From JAMQKA01 sp034521835 (GTDB lineage Bacteria > Bacteroidota > Rhodothermia > Balneolales > Balneolaceae): a stretch of 64,000 nt of DNA. Below are positions 8,626-20,514 of the stretch, piece by piece. The stretch is from positions 248,001-312,000 of the forward strand of contig JAXHMA010000001.1 in the NCBI GenBank assembly GCA_034521835.1, in the 5' to 3' direction. The notes under the pieces are model-generated. The model was not told the DNA's origin. It saw nothing but the letters and a program-made list of their open reading frames with translations, and made no database searches. A program made the translations under genes and the position numbers. How positions within the stretch are numbered: the stretch's first letter is position 1; each line of letters starts with the position of its first letter.

Positions 8626-10390
8626 ATGGAAAACGTTATAAAACATATTACAAAGCGGCTGGTCAATCAGCTTCCAGAGTATGAAAAAGAGTTCAAGCTA
8701 AGCGTTATGCTCAGCCACGGCTTCCCAAAATTTGTGGTGATGCGGATACGAGTTGAGCTGGAGCGTAATTTAGCCGAGTCCATCTTATTGCCAGAAACAG
8801 AATGGGCTAATATGGAGTCAGATACCGTGCAAAAAGCTTGGCAGCAGTTCGTAAGTGCTATTCGTGCCCAGGCGCGGCTGCCGCAAAGCTATGCCCAGCC
8901 GGTGATAGAAACGGCCATTAGTGATATTGTGGATATTTTGGTGCAGCCGCGGAAGAATCTCCCGGATGTCATTTTTGGCGCTGATGATACCTTGCAATAC
9001 AACGAGCTGGTCGATCGGCTAGACGCCATCGTGGTTTATCGTCACTTTGCTTCACTTTTGCCGCGCTATATGGAGAAAAAGCAAATGGATGAGCTTGGTA
9101 AAGAGCTCTGTGCTAATATTATCGCCCAGGCCGATGAGAAGCTGGTTTCCAAATACACCCCCTTGAATTGGGCCCAGATGCTTGAACCGCTTTTTATCCT
9201 GATGGAGGGGGAGATAGATTCTAGTCTGCTCAGGCTCTTTTTTGAGGATAAAAACATGCCGCGCCTTGCCCGCCAGTTCGACGTGATGAGCCGGTCTTTG
9301 AATCGTTCTGAACTTATCGAAGTGCTCTCCTCTCCCGACCTGCCTGACGATGACGAGCAGGATGAACTATTCGAGGAGCAGGCATCCTCCCTGATCCACC
9401 TGCTGGCTATACCGGTTGGGAAGGGTTGGTTAAGAACGCAGACAGTGAACGAGAATACGTATATATCAAACCGTACCAAAAGGAAGAATCAGATGACCAT
9501 GAAGCAGATCAGTTAGAGTCTGAAGAGGAATCATCACTAAACACGTTCTATAGTGAGCCAACAAGGAAGAAGAACAGGAAGTATCTCCAGCAGACGATTT
9601 AGATACAGGAGATGATCAATGGTTGCTCAATGATGTGTTCGCCGGAGATGATCTGGAAGAAAAACAAGCACCGCAGCCCTTTAGCCTGACCGATAAAGAG
9701 AAATTAAAACTGTTTAGGGATGACTCTGAGAAAGAAAAGCCAGCAGCTGATCATGAAGAAACCGATTACGAAGAAGAAATAGATTCATCTTTTGAAGATT
9801 GGGATTCTGAGGATGAATCCGATACCGCTATAGAGGCTGACTCCACATTCGATGAATTTATTGAGACGGAAACCAGTAGCGAGTCGGAGTTGGAGGATAC
9901 CGGGACTCCGGTCGAGAAAGAGGAATCCTATGATGAGGAATCTGGCGATGAATCTTCGTTCGAGGCTCTGCAGCAGGAAGAAGATGGACCGATCTGGCAG
10001 AAGTTTATCAGTTCGGAAGAGGACGCGCCATGGGAAGAGCAGCAGTCAGAGGAAGAGGTCCGAGAAGAGGAGGACGAACAGGAGCCGCTAATTGATTTCA
10101 ACAAGCCGAAAAACCCCAACGAAAAGCGGTTGAATAAAATTAAAAAAATGCTGGAAGACGATCGCGAACGGTTTGTAAACGAGATCTTTAAAGGCGGTGA
10201 AGAAGCCTATGAACAGGCGCTTGAAGAGATTGCAGCGATGAGAAAATGGCGCAGGGCCAGCGACTTTATTGATCGGTACATCTTTAAACGGAATTTGGTG
10301 GATATGTATTCTGAGGCCGCGGTGGACTTTACTGATCGACTACAGAGCTATTTTACGAACGAAACTAAATCTAATCAGCAGCAGAATTAG
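8626..10390 (+). CDS. large acidic-linker protein of unknown function (two frameshifts)
   Basis: Three frame segments join into one protein of about 588 residues. The first indel is near 9408, after which the frame reads YTGWEGLVKNADSEREYVYI. The second is near 9563, where one missing A in ACAAGGAAG restores KEEEQEVSPADD. The N-terminal 270 residues look globular and helical. Then comes a very acidic, disordered stretch rich in E, D and S (about residues 300-480). A basic-acidic helical C-terminal domain ends the protein (KRLNKIKKMLEDDRERFV to DRLQSYF). I recognise no family. It lies 4 bp upstream of pccB on the same strand, so the two are probably co-transcribed. Confidence 0.62.
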
Positions 10391-10394
10391 GTGT

Positions 10395-11946
10395 ATGGGC
10401 AAGCAGGAAAAGGTAGACGAGCTTAAGCGTAAACGGGAAGAGGCAAGAAAAGGCGGCGGACAGAAACGAATAGATAAGCAGCACGACAAGGGAAAACTGA
10501 CGGCCCGGGAACGCATTGATATTCTACTGGATGAGGATTCCTTTGAAGAGGTTGGCTCGTTCGTTAAGCATCGGAGTACTGATTTTGGGCTAGATGAAAA
10601 ACGCCCTGCCGGTGATGGCGTTGTAACGGGTCAGGGTAAAATTAACGGCCGTCCGGTCTATATCTTTAGCCAGGATTTTACAGTCTTTGGCGGATCCCTT
10701 TCTGAGACGCATGCCGAGAAGATCTGCAAAATTATGGATCTGGCGATGAAAAATGGTATTCCCATCATCGGGCTGAACGATTCCGGAAGGTGCTCGTATC
10801 CAGGAGGGGGTTTCCTCACTCGGGGGGTATGCGGAAGTGTTCTGGCGCAACAGCATGGCGTCTGGAGTAGTGCCCCAAATATCAGCGGTGATGGGACCTT
10901 GTGCAGGCGGTGCGGTTTACAGTCCGGCCCTCACTGATTTTGTGTTTATGGTCAAGAATACCAGCTATATGTTCGTCACTGGTCCCAACGTGGTTAAAAC
11001 AGTAACGCATGAAGAAGTAAGTTCTGAAGAACTCGGCGGTGCCAGTGCTCATAGTACCAAATCGGGTGTAGCCCATTTTGCCGAAGAAAATGATGCTCTC
11101 TGCCTTCAACACATCCGTCAGCTGATGGATTATGTGCCCTTGAACTGCGAGGAGAAACCACCCCGGAAAGAACCGAAAGATCCCGACCCAGCGAAAGCGG
11201 AAAAGCTGGGCGATATTGTACCGCTCAATCCCAACAAACCGTATAACATTAAAGATGTAATTCAGGGAATTACAGATCGTGATTCCTTCATGGAAGTGCA
11301 TGAACATTACGCTGACAATATTGTTGTGGGGTTTGCCCGGTTGGATGGCAAGAGTATCGGTGTTGTGGCGAATCAGCCGCTGTCGTTGGCCGGTGTGCTG
11401 GATATTGATGCTTCGCTGAAAGGGGCCCGTTTTGTTCGCTTTTGTGATGCTTTTAATATTCCACTGCTCACGTTCGAAGATGTACCCGGATTCCTGCCCG
11501 GAACTGACCAGGAGTGGGGCGGTATTATCAAGCACGGAGCCAAGCTGCTGTATGCATTTTGTGAGGCAACCGTGCCCAAAATGACCGTCATCACCCGCAA
11601 AGCCTATGGTGGTGCCTACGATGTGATGAACTCAAAGCATATCCGGGCAGATTTTAATGTGGCTTGGCCAACAGCTGAAATTGCGGTTATGGGACCCAAA
11701 GGTGCGGTTGAAATTATCTTCCGTAAAGAGATTGAGAATGCAGACGATCCCGAAGCGAAAGAACAGGAGTTGGTCGATTACTACAAAGAGCAGTTCGCCC
11801 ATCCCTACAAAGCTGCCGAGCGGGGTTACCTGGATGATGTGATTCTGCCGGAAGAAACCCGCGAACGCCTCATAAAAGCACTTGAATTTTCCGAAAATAA
11901 AGTTGATTCCATCCCTCAGAAAAAACATGATAACCTGCCATTGTAA
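10395..11946 (+). CDS. pccB: propionyl-CoA/acyl-CoA carboxylase beta (carboxyltransferase) subunit (one frameshift)
   Basis: About 516 residues after repair, normal for this family. It transfers CO2 from carboxybiotin to propionyl-CoA (or another acyl-CoA). The N-terminus KLTARERIDILLDEDSF, an SGGARIQEGVSSLGGYAEVF segment, the oxyanion Gly-rich stretch GPCAGGAVYSPALTD and the C-terminal GGAYDVMNSK stretch are all family marks. The frame breaks at 10786-10790, where GGAAGG has one extra A relative to the expected SGGAR codons. Mce at 1.1 kb supports propionyl-CoA as substrate. A biotin-carrier or carboxylase subunit is not in the window. Confidence 0.92.
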
Positions 11947-12154
11947 GTATGGCTTGGGGTACGGGATTTAAGAATACAGAAAACCACAGTGCCAGCGTTA
12001 CAGAGGCTTTAATGATGTTGAAAGTTTTTGATCACCAAGTTGATTTCATATCGGCATACTTTTCTGCAATACTAAATTTTTGGATGGTGAATGTTGAAAT
12101 AATACGTGAAGTAGCTATCTAATTAAATTCAGTACTTAACATTCAAAATGTGCA

Positions 12155-13565
12155 ATGAATCTTTTTGAAGAGGAACAGCCAAATTCCAGTGGGGAGTCCG
12201 ATCAGAAGAATAAACGATCGGTAGCCAATCCCCATGAGCCACTGGCAACCCGCATGCGTCCCGATTCTCTTGAGGAGTTTGTCGGTCAGGATCATATCGT
12301 CGGAGAAGGCAAGATGCTTCGACGTATGATTGAAAGCGGCGTAATTGGCTCGCTGATTTTTTATGGCCCCCCGAGTTCCGGTAAAACGACGCTGGCCCAC
12401 GTGATATCTCGGGAGATCAACGCCAAGTTCGAGGTGCTCAATGCGGTGCTCGATGGCATCAAAGATCTGCGGCAGGTGGTAGAGCGCGCCCAAAAAATAC
12501 AGCAGATGAATGGCAAGAAAACCATCCTGTTTGTGGATGAAATTCATCGTTGGAACAAAGCCCAGCAGGATGCACTGCTGCCCCACTTGGAATCTGGTGT
12601 AATAACGCTAGATCGGAGCCACTACGGAAAATCCCTATTATTCGCTGGTGAATCCCCTGTTGTCGCGCTGCCAGCTTTTTGAATTGTACGATCTTCAGGT
12701 TCAGCATGTTAAAACGATGATCGAGCGTGCACTTCAGAACGAGGAGCGAGGGCTGGGTCATAAAGATGTGGTGCTGACCGACGCCGCCAAAACGCATCTT
12801 GCTGAATTTGCCGGAGGTGATATTCGAAATGCTCTGAATGCTTTGGAAGTGGCCGTGCTTTCCAGCGACAAGGATGAAGAGGGAAAAGTGTATATTGACC
12901 TTGAAATAGCGAAGGAATGCATCCAAAAGCGAAATGTACGATACCAGGGTACTGGGGATGAACATTACCATTACGCCTCCGCCTTCATCAAATCGATGCG
13001 CGGTTCCGATGCCGATGCAGCACTTTACTGGATGGTCTCTATGTTGGAGGGTGGAGACGACCCCAATTTTATTTTTCGCCGCATGCTAATCCTGGCGTCC
13101 GAAGATGTAGGCATGGCCGATCCGCACGCCCTCTCGATGGTTAATTCGGCTCATGAAGCTTTCACAAAATGTGGCATGCCTGAGGGCCTCTATTTCCTGG
13201 CGCATGCCTGTATCTACCTTGCCCTGGCACCTAAAAGCAACAGTACAGGTGCCGTTTTTTCTGTGCAAAGTGAGATCAAAAGTCAGGGCACGAAAGGGGT
13301 TCCACCGCATCTTCGGGATAAAACGGCCAACTCCAAAGAGGCCCGCTATCTCGATAAGAAAAACGCTTCAGACGACTACCGCTATCCTCATTCTTATCCT
13401 CACAACTGGACGGAACAGCAATATTTGCCCGAGAAACTTGAAGGAACATCATGGTACGATCCCGGCAGTATAGGACGTGAGGCTAAATTGTGGGATCGGC
13501 TGCAAAAAATACGGCAGCAGGTTAAGAACGATCAACAAGGAAGGAAGCAGGACCGGGAAGGGTAA
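12155..13565 (+). CDS. rarA: replication-associated recombination protein A, MgsA/RarA family AAA+ ATPase (one frameshift)
   Basis: About 470 residues when joined. It acts at stalled replication forks together with SSB and the clamp loader system. Visible are RPDSLEEFVGQDHIVG, a Walker A reading GPPSSGKTTLA (family members usually have GPPGTGKT, so the SS is notable), Walker B FVDEIHRWNKAQQDALLP, and the tetramerisation/C-terminal part with ALYWMVSMLEGGDDP and ASEDVGMADP. The frame breaks at 12611, where one extra G separates VITL from IGATTENPYYSLVNP. The start is ATG at 12155. Confidence 0.92.
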
Positions 13566-13577
13566 CCGGTCCTGCTT
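13545..13577 (+). terminator. perfect inverted repeat overlapping the rarA stop, possible terminator
   Basis: AAGCAGGACCGG pairs with CCGGTCCTGCTT around a nine-base loop that contains the TAA of rarA. Only three T follow, so it is a weak intrinsic terminator by rule. It lies between the convergent rarA and amt genes. Confidence 0.45.
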
Positions 13578-13603
13578 TGGGGAAAAGTGCTAGCTCCCGG
13601 GAA

Positions 13604-15052
13604 TTAAGAGCCAGCGTTTATATCAACAGGAAGGATGGCGTTGTTGATTAAATCGAGTTCCTGTTGCGTATCCAGATCCATCATTTCCCGTGCATCATTT
13701 ACGCCAAAGAAATCGGGATACGCGGTCATTCCGTGTTCATTTTGATCCAGCCCGTTCAGTTCTTCTTCGGGGCTTACTCTCAAGCCGTGAAACAGCTGGA
13801 TCCCTTTAAATACGAGATAAGTGGAGGCGATAGTCCAGAAAAAAACGACTACTGTTCCGAGCACCTGTACATAAAGTTGCATCGGGCTCCCGCCAAAGAA
13901 AAGGCCCGTAAACTGGGTTGAGTAGGGAGACTGGGCAAACAATCCAACGGCGATAGTTCCCCAAACACCGGCAAATCCGTGTACGGGGATAGCTCCCACA
14001 GGGTCATCAATACCTGCTTTTTCAAGAAGAATCGTTCCCATAATCATGCTCAATCCGCCAATGGAGCCAATAAGAATGGCCGAGGCTGGAGATACGACGG
14101 CACATCCGGCCGTAATTGCCACCAATCCCGCCAAAGCACCATTAAGTGTAAAATTCAGATCTGGTTTTCCGATTTTGATCCAAATGGCAATCATGGCAGC
14201 AACAGCCCCGCCCGCAGCTGCCAGGTTCGTGGTAACAGCAATTCGTGCCATTGAGAGGTCCGCGCCCAGGGTGCTTCCGGGATTGAATCCAAACCACCCA
14301 AGCCAGAGAATAAAAACACCCAGCGTGCCCAGGGCCACGCTGTGGCCGGGAATATTCTTCGCTTTTCCTTTAACAAAACGACCTAATCTGGGTCCCAGGA
14401 ACATGGTGCCTACAAGCCCTGCCCATGCACCTACTCCGTGGACGACGGTAGAGCCTGCAAAGTCATAAAATCCCAAATTAGACAACCAGCCACCGCCCCA
14501 TATCCAGTGACCGACAACCGGGTAAATTAATGCTGTGATAAAAATAGTACAGACAATATAGGCAGTAAACTTTGTTCGTTCGGCCATAGCCCCTGAGACG
14601 ATAGTGGCGGCCGTTGCCGCAAATACAGCCTGGAAAAACCAATAACCGTACATCCAGGCATCAAGTTGACCATTGGGGGTAACCGCCTCAGAGAGGAAAA
14701 AGTTGGAGGTCCCAAAAAGACCGAAAAAATCGGTCCCGTACATAATCGCAAAACCGCAGATCCAGAAAAAGATGGTGCCAAGACCAAAATCCATCAGATT
14801 TTTCATCATGATATTGGCCACATTCTTGGCACGTGTAAATCCTGTTTCCACAAGGGCAAAGCCTGCCTGCATGAAAAAAACCAGGAAGGCGGCGATCATA
14901 ATCCACAATAAATCGATGAAGGTCTTATCTGAGCCGACTTCAACTTGCACCGCTGAGAAAAGAGTATCTGGAGAATCGGGCATAGCTATGGCAGCCGCAG
15001 GGATACCGGCGAACAGCATAAGTAATATCATTCCGATTCTTGATTTTTTCAT
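13604..15052 (-). CDS. amt: ammonium transporter
   Basis: 482 residues. It imports ammonium across the inner membrane. A cleavable signal peptide (MKKSRIGMILLMLFAGIPAAAIA) precedes eleven hydrophobic segments, the layout of bacterial Amt proteins. Family marks are FFMQAGFALVETGFTR, the FAATAATIVSGAMAERTKF stretch, VVHGVGAWAGLVGT with a pore-type His, and GWFGFNPGS. The cytoplasmic tail is somewhat long (about 75 residues, rich in D/E and N). No glnK/glnB PII gene is next to it. The 200 bp upstream is very AT-rich and should hold its promoter. Confidence 0.95.
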   Translation of the reverse strand: MKKSRIGMILLMLFAGIPAAAIAMPDSPDTLFSAVQVEVGSDKTFIDLLWIMIAAFLVFFMQAGFALVETGFTRAKNVANIMMKNLMDFGLGTIFFWICGFAIMYGTDFFGLFGTSNFFLSEAVTPNGQLDAWMYGYWFFQAVFAATAATIVSGAMAERTKFTAYIVCTIFITALIYPVVGHWIWGGGWLSNLGFYDFAGSTVVHGVGAWAGLVGTMFLGPRLGRFVKGKAKNIPGHSVALGTLGVFILWLGWFGFNPGSTLGADLSMARIAVTTNLAAAGGAVAAMIAIWIKIGKPDLNFTLNGALAGLVAITAGCAVVSPASAILIGSIGGLSMIMGTILLEKAGIDDPVGAIPVHGFAGVWGTIAVGLFAQSPYSTQFTGLFFGGSPMQLYVQVLGTVVVFFWTIASTYLVFKGIQLFHGLRVSPEEELNGLDQNEHGMTAYPDFFGVNDAREMMDLDTQQELDLINNAILPVDINAGS

Positions 15053-15250
15053 TACTTAGTATTGTAAAGTAATTATCTAATTCCGAAGAATATTATAAGG
15101 CATAAATATAAAAATACAAAATAAATTTATTAATTAATTTATAAATACATTAATTAGTAAGGTTTATTTTAAGAAAGACTTAAATTGTTTAGAAGGAATT
15201 ATTTTGGTGCAATTTTGGTATAGTTTTACCCAACAAATTCACCAAGAACT

Positions 15251-15828
15251 ATGGTTAGTTTAAATATCATCAGCGGCACCGATCGGCGGGATTCCAACGC
15301 TCTGCGGGTTGCCAAATATCTGAAGGAGAAATACAGTGAAATTGACAATGTGGTACCTGAAATTATTAATCTGCGAGATTTTCGCTTGAAGATGTGAGCG
15401 GTGGGCAGTACGGGGAAGAGCTGGAAAAGGTCGATAAGTTTGCCAGTGAAATGCTCCGTGCGGATGGACTTTGCGTGGTCGTTCCAGAGTATAAAGGCGG
15501 CTATCCCAGTATTTTAAAACTGGTGATCGATTACCTGCCATATCCCAGTGGTCTAGAAAAAAAACCGATCTGTTTTGTCGGAGAGGCCAATGGAGCATTA
15601 GGTGCTTTGCGTGCTGTTGAGCAGCTGCAGCAGGTATTCAGCTATCGCAATGCCTATATTCTTCCAGAACGGGTATATATACCACGCGTTGATCAGAATT
15701 TTGATGAAGAGGCGGGTATCAAGGACTCTTTTCAACAGCAGCTGCTGGAGAATCAGATCCAGAACTTTGTTCAGTTTATTACCGATTTTAAAGCAGAAAG
15801 TGTGTCCTTGAAAGAAATTGATACGTAA
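15251..15828 (+). CDS. NADPH-dependent FMN reductase family protein (one frameshift)
   Basis: About 193 residues. Flavodoxin-like fold of the FMN_red family: N-terminal phosphate-binding loop SGTDRRDSNALRVA and the segment VVPEYKGGYPSILKLVIDYL, which matches the conserved PEYNGSYPGxLKxxID motif. The family reduces FMN or quinones and other acceptors with NAD(P)H. The physiological acceptor here is unknown. The frame breaks near 15383: adding one C gives NLRDFPLEDVSGGQYGEEL. The start is ATG at 15251. It is divergent from amt with 198 bp between. Confidence 0.82.
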
Positions 15829-15886
15829 TGTTCAACTATACTATCCCACATTATTTTTGGATTCAATAAACGCTGTTTTTCTATCC

Positions 15887-16594
15887 TCAATCCATTTTCA
15901 GCATATAGCCTACACCGTGCAAGGTGACCAGGGTACCGGGGATCGTCGGGATATTCCTCTATTTTAGATCGGAGTTTTGAGATATGCACATCCACAGTCC
16001 GCGTGTTGGTGCTGTGTTCATAACGCCATACATTTTCTAGCAGCGCATCACCGCGAAACAGGTTCGTTGGCATGGGAAGCCAGGTAGCGGATCAGTTCAA
16101 CTTCACGCGTGGTGAGCTCTATTTTACCCTCTTCAGGATGTACGGCTACCGCATTTTTCAGGTCGATGGTTACGGGATCAAGCTGCAGGTCGTTGATCGG
16201 CTTTGCCTTGGAGTAGGTTTCTGATCGTCTAAGCCGAGCCTGAATTCGCGCCAGCAGTTCCTTTACACCAAAAGGCTTGGTCATATAATCGTCAGCTCCA
16301 ATATTCAAGCCGGTAACCTTGTCGATCTCCTGGTCACGGGCAGTAAGGATAATGATCGGGAAGGTGTAGTTCATGCTGCGAACTTTCTTGCAGACATCGT
16401 AGCCGCTCATGCCGGGCAGCATCAGATCCAGCAGCATAAGGTCCGGATTTTCTTTTTTAACAATTTCGATGGCCGGTTCTACCCTCTTCGGCCACAAATA
16501 CATCATACCCTTCATTTTCGAGCGTATCCTGCAGTGTGAAGATAAGACTGGGTTCGTCTTCAACGATCACGATTTTTTTAGTTTTGTCCGACAT
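15887..16594 (-). CDS. OmpR-family response regulator (three frameshifts)
   Basis: About 235 residues. The receiver domain starts MSDKTKKIVIVEDEPSL and has the phosphoacceptor Asp in LMLLDLMLPGMSG, the Thr in ILTARD and Lys in MTKPFG. The winged-helix DNA-binding domain has the family segments ELTTREVELIRYL and TRTVDVHISKLRSKIEE and ends HGVGYMLKMD. Breaks lie near 16480, at 16051-16052 (one G missing on the coding strand) and near 15935. It starts 41 bp after the histidine kinase stop on the same strand, so the two form a two-component operon. The signal is unknown. Confidence 0.88.
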
Positions 16595-16634
16595 ATTTTG
16601 GTCTGTCTTGCTTTTTCTTGGTTGAATATTCGTC

Positions 16635-18284
16635 TCAGAGGAAATTAGTATTTTGCGTGTAGTTTACTAAGATAGGGAAAGAAACGATAAACGTGGATCC
16701 TTCACCTTTTTCACTTTTGACTTGAATTTCTCCACCGTTTAATTCCATAAGGTTTTTTACGATGGAAAGGCCCAGTCCGTGACCTTTACTTTGTGCGGTA
16801 AGGGTATCTTCCACGCGGTAAAATTTTTCAAAAATGTGTTTTAACGCTTTTTTGGCTATGCCCACTCCCCGGTCTGATACTTTAAGTTTAACTTCCTGGT
16901 CATCTTTGCTTCAGGGATATAGCCAGATATTTTTCATCATCACTGTACTTAATAGAGTTTTCAATCAAATTACTGATAATGGTTTTGAAACTATCTACAT
17001 CAACCATAACGGGGGGACGGGAGAAGCTATATCGGTTTCCAGTGTAAAGCCCTTGCCCTCTATGTAAGAGTGATGGTCGTCGATATATTTAGTAACCAAT
17101 GCGTCAAGATTTACCGGTTTCGGTTCAATAATAGATTGACCGGCGTCAGCCTTGGCAACATCAAGCAGTTTTTCAATCATCCGTTTCAGGCGCAGTGCTT
17201 CACTGTGGATATGCCGCCCATAAGATTGCAGGCGCTCTTTATTATTTACGCGACCGTCAGCCAGGTTTTCTCCCGCAGCTTGCATTACGGCCAGCGGTGT
17301 TTTCAGCTCATGAGTTACATTCGCCAAAAAGCCTGCCTGGCGTTCAGCGAGGGCGCGTTCTTTCTGGGCGGTTACGAAAATAAAACCTATAGCTCCAAAG
17401 TAGAATGACTACAGCTCCCCCCAACACGAGAAAATTTTTGATTAGCGAGGCGTTCGATGCCGCAATAGTCAGGACTTTTCAGTAAACGCCACTTTTAAGG
17501 TCCAGTTGTCAAAAAAGTCGGGGAATGCCTGTTTGTACTGAACTTTGTCATCATTATAGGCGATGGAATGGTCGCTGCTTACCACCGTTTCTTCTTTGGT
17601 CCAGTCTCTAAGCCAAACAATAACACCACTGGAGTCGGGATTGCCAAAGCGGTTTACGATCTCCTTTTGCAGATATTTGTCTACCAGGTACTCTTGGTCT
17701 ATAAGCATGGTCAGGTACCCAAAGATTTCCTGTGCTTCAAGGTTCACAAGAGCGATGGTCATGCTGAAGTGCGTGTCAAAGATCGGTTTATTGTTGTGGC
17801 GGTATTCATCGATCAACACTTTCATGCGCGTTCGGGCGATACCCAATCCATCGCAAACAGACTCCGAATAATCAGTAGTGGGGAGGAAATCTCCCTGGGT
17901 CTTGTCAAATTTAAGAATACTGGATTTATCCTGGCAGGGGCGTGATCCTCCATGAGGCTTAAAATAAATATCGGTAAAGATGGAGTCTGCCGCAGCCTTA
18001 TAAATAAAAGTTTTCAACTCCCCCGAAAGACGTCCGGTGCGCTCGTATAATGACTGGACGTGCTCTATCTCCAGCTTGCTCAGCCCTTTATACGGTTTGT
18101 AGAAGCGGTGATGAATCTTATCGGTGAATTCGGAAATCTGGAGCTTCCTGTTTTCAAGATCCGACTCTATAGTTGTTTGGTGCAGCCTATACAGTGAAAA
18201 AACATTCATTGCAGTGAGGCCAAGAATAGCAAGGATAGCCGTACCAAGCAGAACCCAACGCAATGAAAGGTATTTTTTAAACAT
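16635..18284 (-). CDS. membrane sensor histidine kinase (four frameshifts)
   Basis: About 550 residues. Hydrophobic segment at residues 10-30 (VLLGTAILAILGLTAMNVF), a periplasmic sensing region of about 230 residues, and a second helix around FLVLGGAVVILLGAIGFIF. The HisKA dimer domain follows with the phospho-His in FLANVTHELKTPLAV, then an HATPase domain with N-box NLIENSIKYS, G1 SDRGVGI and G2 GHGLGLS. Breaks lie near 17477, 17400, 17010 (C run) and 16908, each restored by one base. The periplasmic region has no family I recognise, with a possible Cys-containing loop (GGSRPCQDKSS). It is co-transcribed with the regulator. Confidence 0.87.
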
Positions 18285-18399
18285 GGTATTTTAAATATGC
18301 GTAATTAGCGAAACTGTAACTAATTCACTCTCAATGAAATTTACAAACTTTGTTGCTAAAAAAGGGAATCCTTTACAAAAACCCCACAATATAATTTTT

Positions 18400-20442
18400 T
18401 TAAGGCGTCCAGCTGTTATTAGCCCGATTTACATCAGGAAATTGATGATCAGGGTCAATCTCTACCTTTGGTCACCTTGGCCGACCGGTTGACTTGGATT
18501 TCGGCCGATGTGGCCCCGTTCAACCAGGTGTCCACACTTATCGTTCTGTTGAGTGTTTCTCCATTATCCAGAGTAATTTTTGACATTGGCCGGAAGTGGT
18601 GTTTGTCCGAGGTCTTCAATGATGATGCGCGTATCGTTCTCGGTCTGTGTTACATTGCCTACGCTCTGGTCCAGGATCCAGGTTTCGGTAATAAAAGCTG
18701 CGCCAGAACCAATCAAGATCGCGACCGCTCACGTTCTCAAAAACATTAAATAAATCCCAGGGATAGGGGTGCTTGTACTTCCATTCCTCAATAAAGGTGC
18801 GATAGGCTTTGTGAAAGGTTTCTTCGCCCAGTATGGCCCGGAGTATGGAAAGTCCGCTTGCCGGTTTGGGATAGGAGGCAACACCATAGGCGGGACCCGG
18901 ATAGTGATAATCCGACCAGCGAATCATCGGCCTTTCCAGGCAGGTGCCTGCGATGCGCGTGTGTAGGAGTCAAACTCATTGATATCCGGATTGCTGCTTT
19001 CGGTGAAGTAATCTTTACGCGCCTGGTTTTCATTAAAGGTGGTGGTGCCTTCATCGATCCAGGCAAAGCGACGCTCATTTGCGCTTACAATCATTGGCAC
19101 CGACATGTGGGCAAACTCGTGGGCAATTACGTAGTATAGGTTTTCCTGCGGCTGGTAGTTGTACGCCCCGATCAGGGTAATCATGGGGAATTCCATGCCT
19201 CCTCCGATGATACCTCCCCCTTCAACGGATGTCATGTGCGACCACGGGTAATCCAGGCCGGTATACTCCGAGAGAAAAGAATGAGTGTTGTGCATATTCA
19301 ACAGCTTTTTTCCATTTGGGAGCAGAAAGTCGATAAACTGCATCCACAAAGGTGTAGTCCTGCTGATTGTCTCCATCAAGGTCGCCAACCGGCGCGCGGG
19401 CTCCCTCCCAGAGTGATTGCGAAGTCGCGCTGAAGGCGAAATCCTTGATGTTGTCTGCCTCAAATGACCAGGTAAGTTTTCCGTTATTTGTGGCTTGGGT
19501 AAACTTGCCAAAATCGTTGCTTCCAATAATGGAAACCGTTGTGTCGCTCTGCTGCGCTTCTTGATATTTCTCCAGTATGTTAGGGGCAAGAACTTCCTTG
19601 GGATTGTTGAATTTTCCGGTTGAGGTTACAAGCCACTGCTCGGGAGCGGTAATATTTACTTCATAGTCACCAAACTCATGGTAAAATTCAGCATTTACTA
19701 AAAAGCGATCGGTAAACCATCCAAAAACATCATCGTAAACCATCACCTGCGGATACCAGTAAGCAATAAAAAACAGGTTGTCCTCGCTATAGCCCATCCG
19801 TCCGCCGGCTCCTTCCTGCGGTACCTTGAACGACCATGATAGCTCGACGGTCTCAGAGCTGTTGGGAGCAATGACTGAAGGCACCGAAATGAACATTCGT
19901 GTTCCATCTATATAATACCCGCGTTGTCCCTGCATGGTGATCTCCCGGAGCGTATTTTCGCCGATGCGTACGCTGTCAATATTTATGCCGCCGGTCACTT
20001 CTACTGTCTCTTTGCGTGGGACTCCCTCCGAATGCACATTCTGGGCCAGTTCAAGAACCAACGCATTTAAAGAGTCAGGTGAATTATTATGGTAGGTGAT
20101 GGTACTGCTGGCAACTACCCGTTTCTCATCGGGCAGTATTTCGGCATTCATGGTATAGTCTACTTTTCTGGGTCCAGTAGTTTGCCCCTGGGATTCCTGC
20201 TTGAGTGCGCGTGCCTTCCTTTACGGCACGGAAATATACATACGGGTATTTCGGAATCGATCGGGTTGGGTACCGGACGATCTAAACTGGAATAAAAAGC
20301 AGAGTCCTCGGTTGCGGTTTCTGCCTGAGCAACGGTGTCCGTTTGTAATTCATCAGCAGCGGGCTGAGTAGATACACATCCCGCCATAAAAACGGATAGG
20401 AGAATTAGATGGAGAATGGTATTACGATAGGACTTGAATCAT
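18400..20442 (-). CDS. secreted M1-family metallopeptidase lipoprotein (several frameshifts)
   Basis: About 680 residues. Zinc motif HEFAHM with the third ligand Glu in WIDEGTTTF 18 residues later is diagnostic of gluzincin M1 aminopeptidases. An N-terminal lipoprotein signal is readable (ILHLILLSVFMAGC), and the mature N-terminus carries the family segment PGANYWTQKVDYTMNAEIL. The C-terminal domain ends DPDHQFPDVNRANNSWTP. Breaks lie near 20438 (just after the likely ATG at 20442), 20250, 20168, 19330, 18925, 18700, 18590 and 18475. It has the most breaks of any gene in the window, so real decay cannot be excluded. It probably trims peptides in the periplasm. Confidence 0.82.
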
Positions 20443-20514
20443 GATATAAAAGTTCAGGTCTGGGAATTGAAAAGGTTTAAAAATAGGCTAACAGAATGGT
20501 TCCGGTAGTATATA

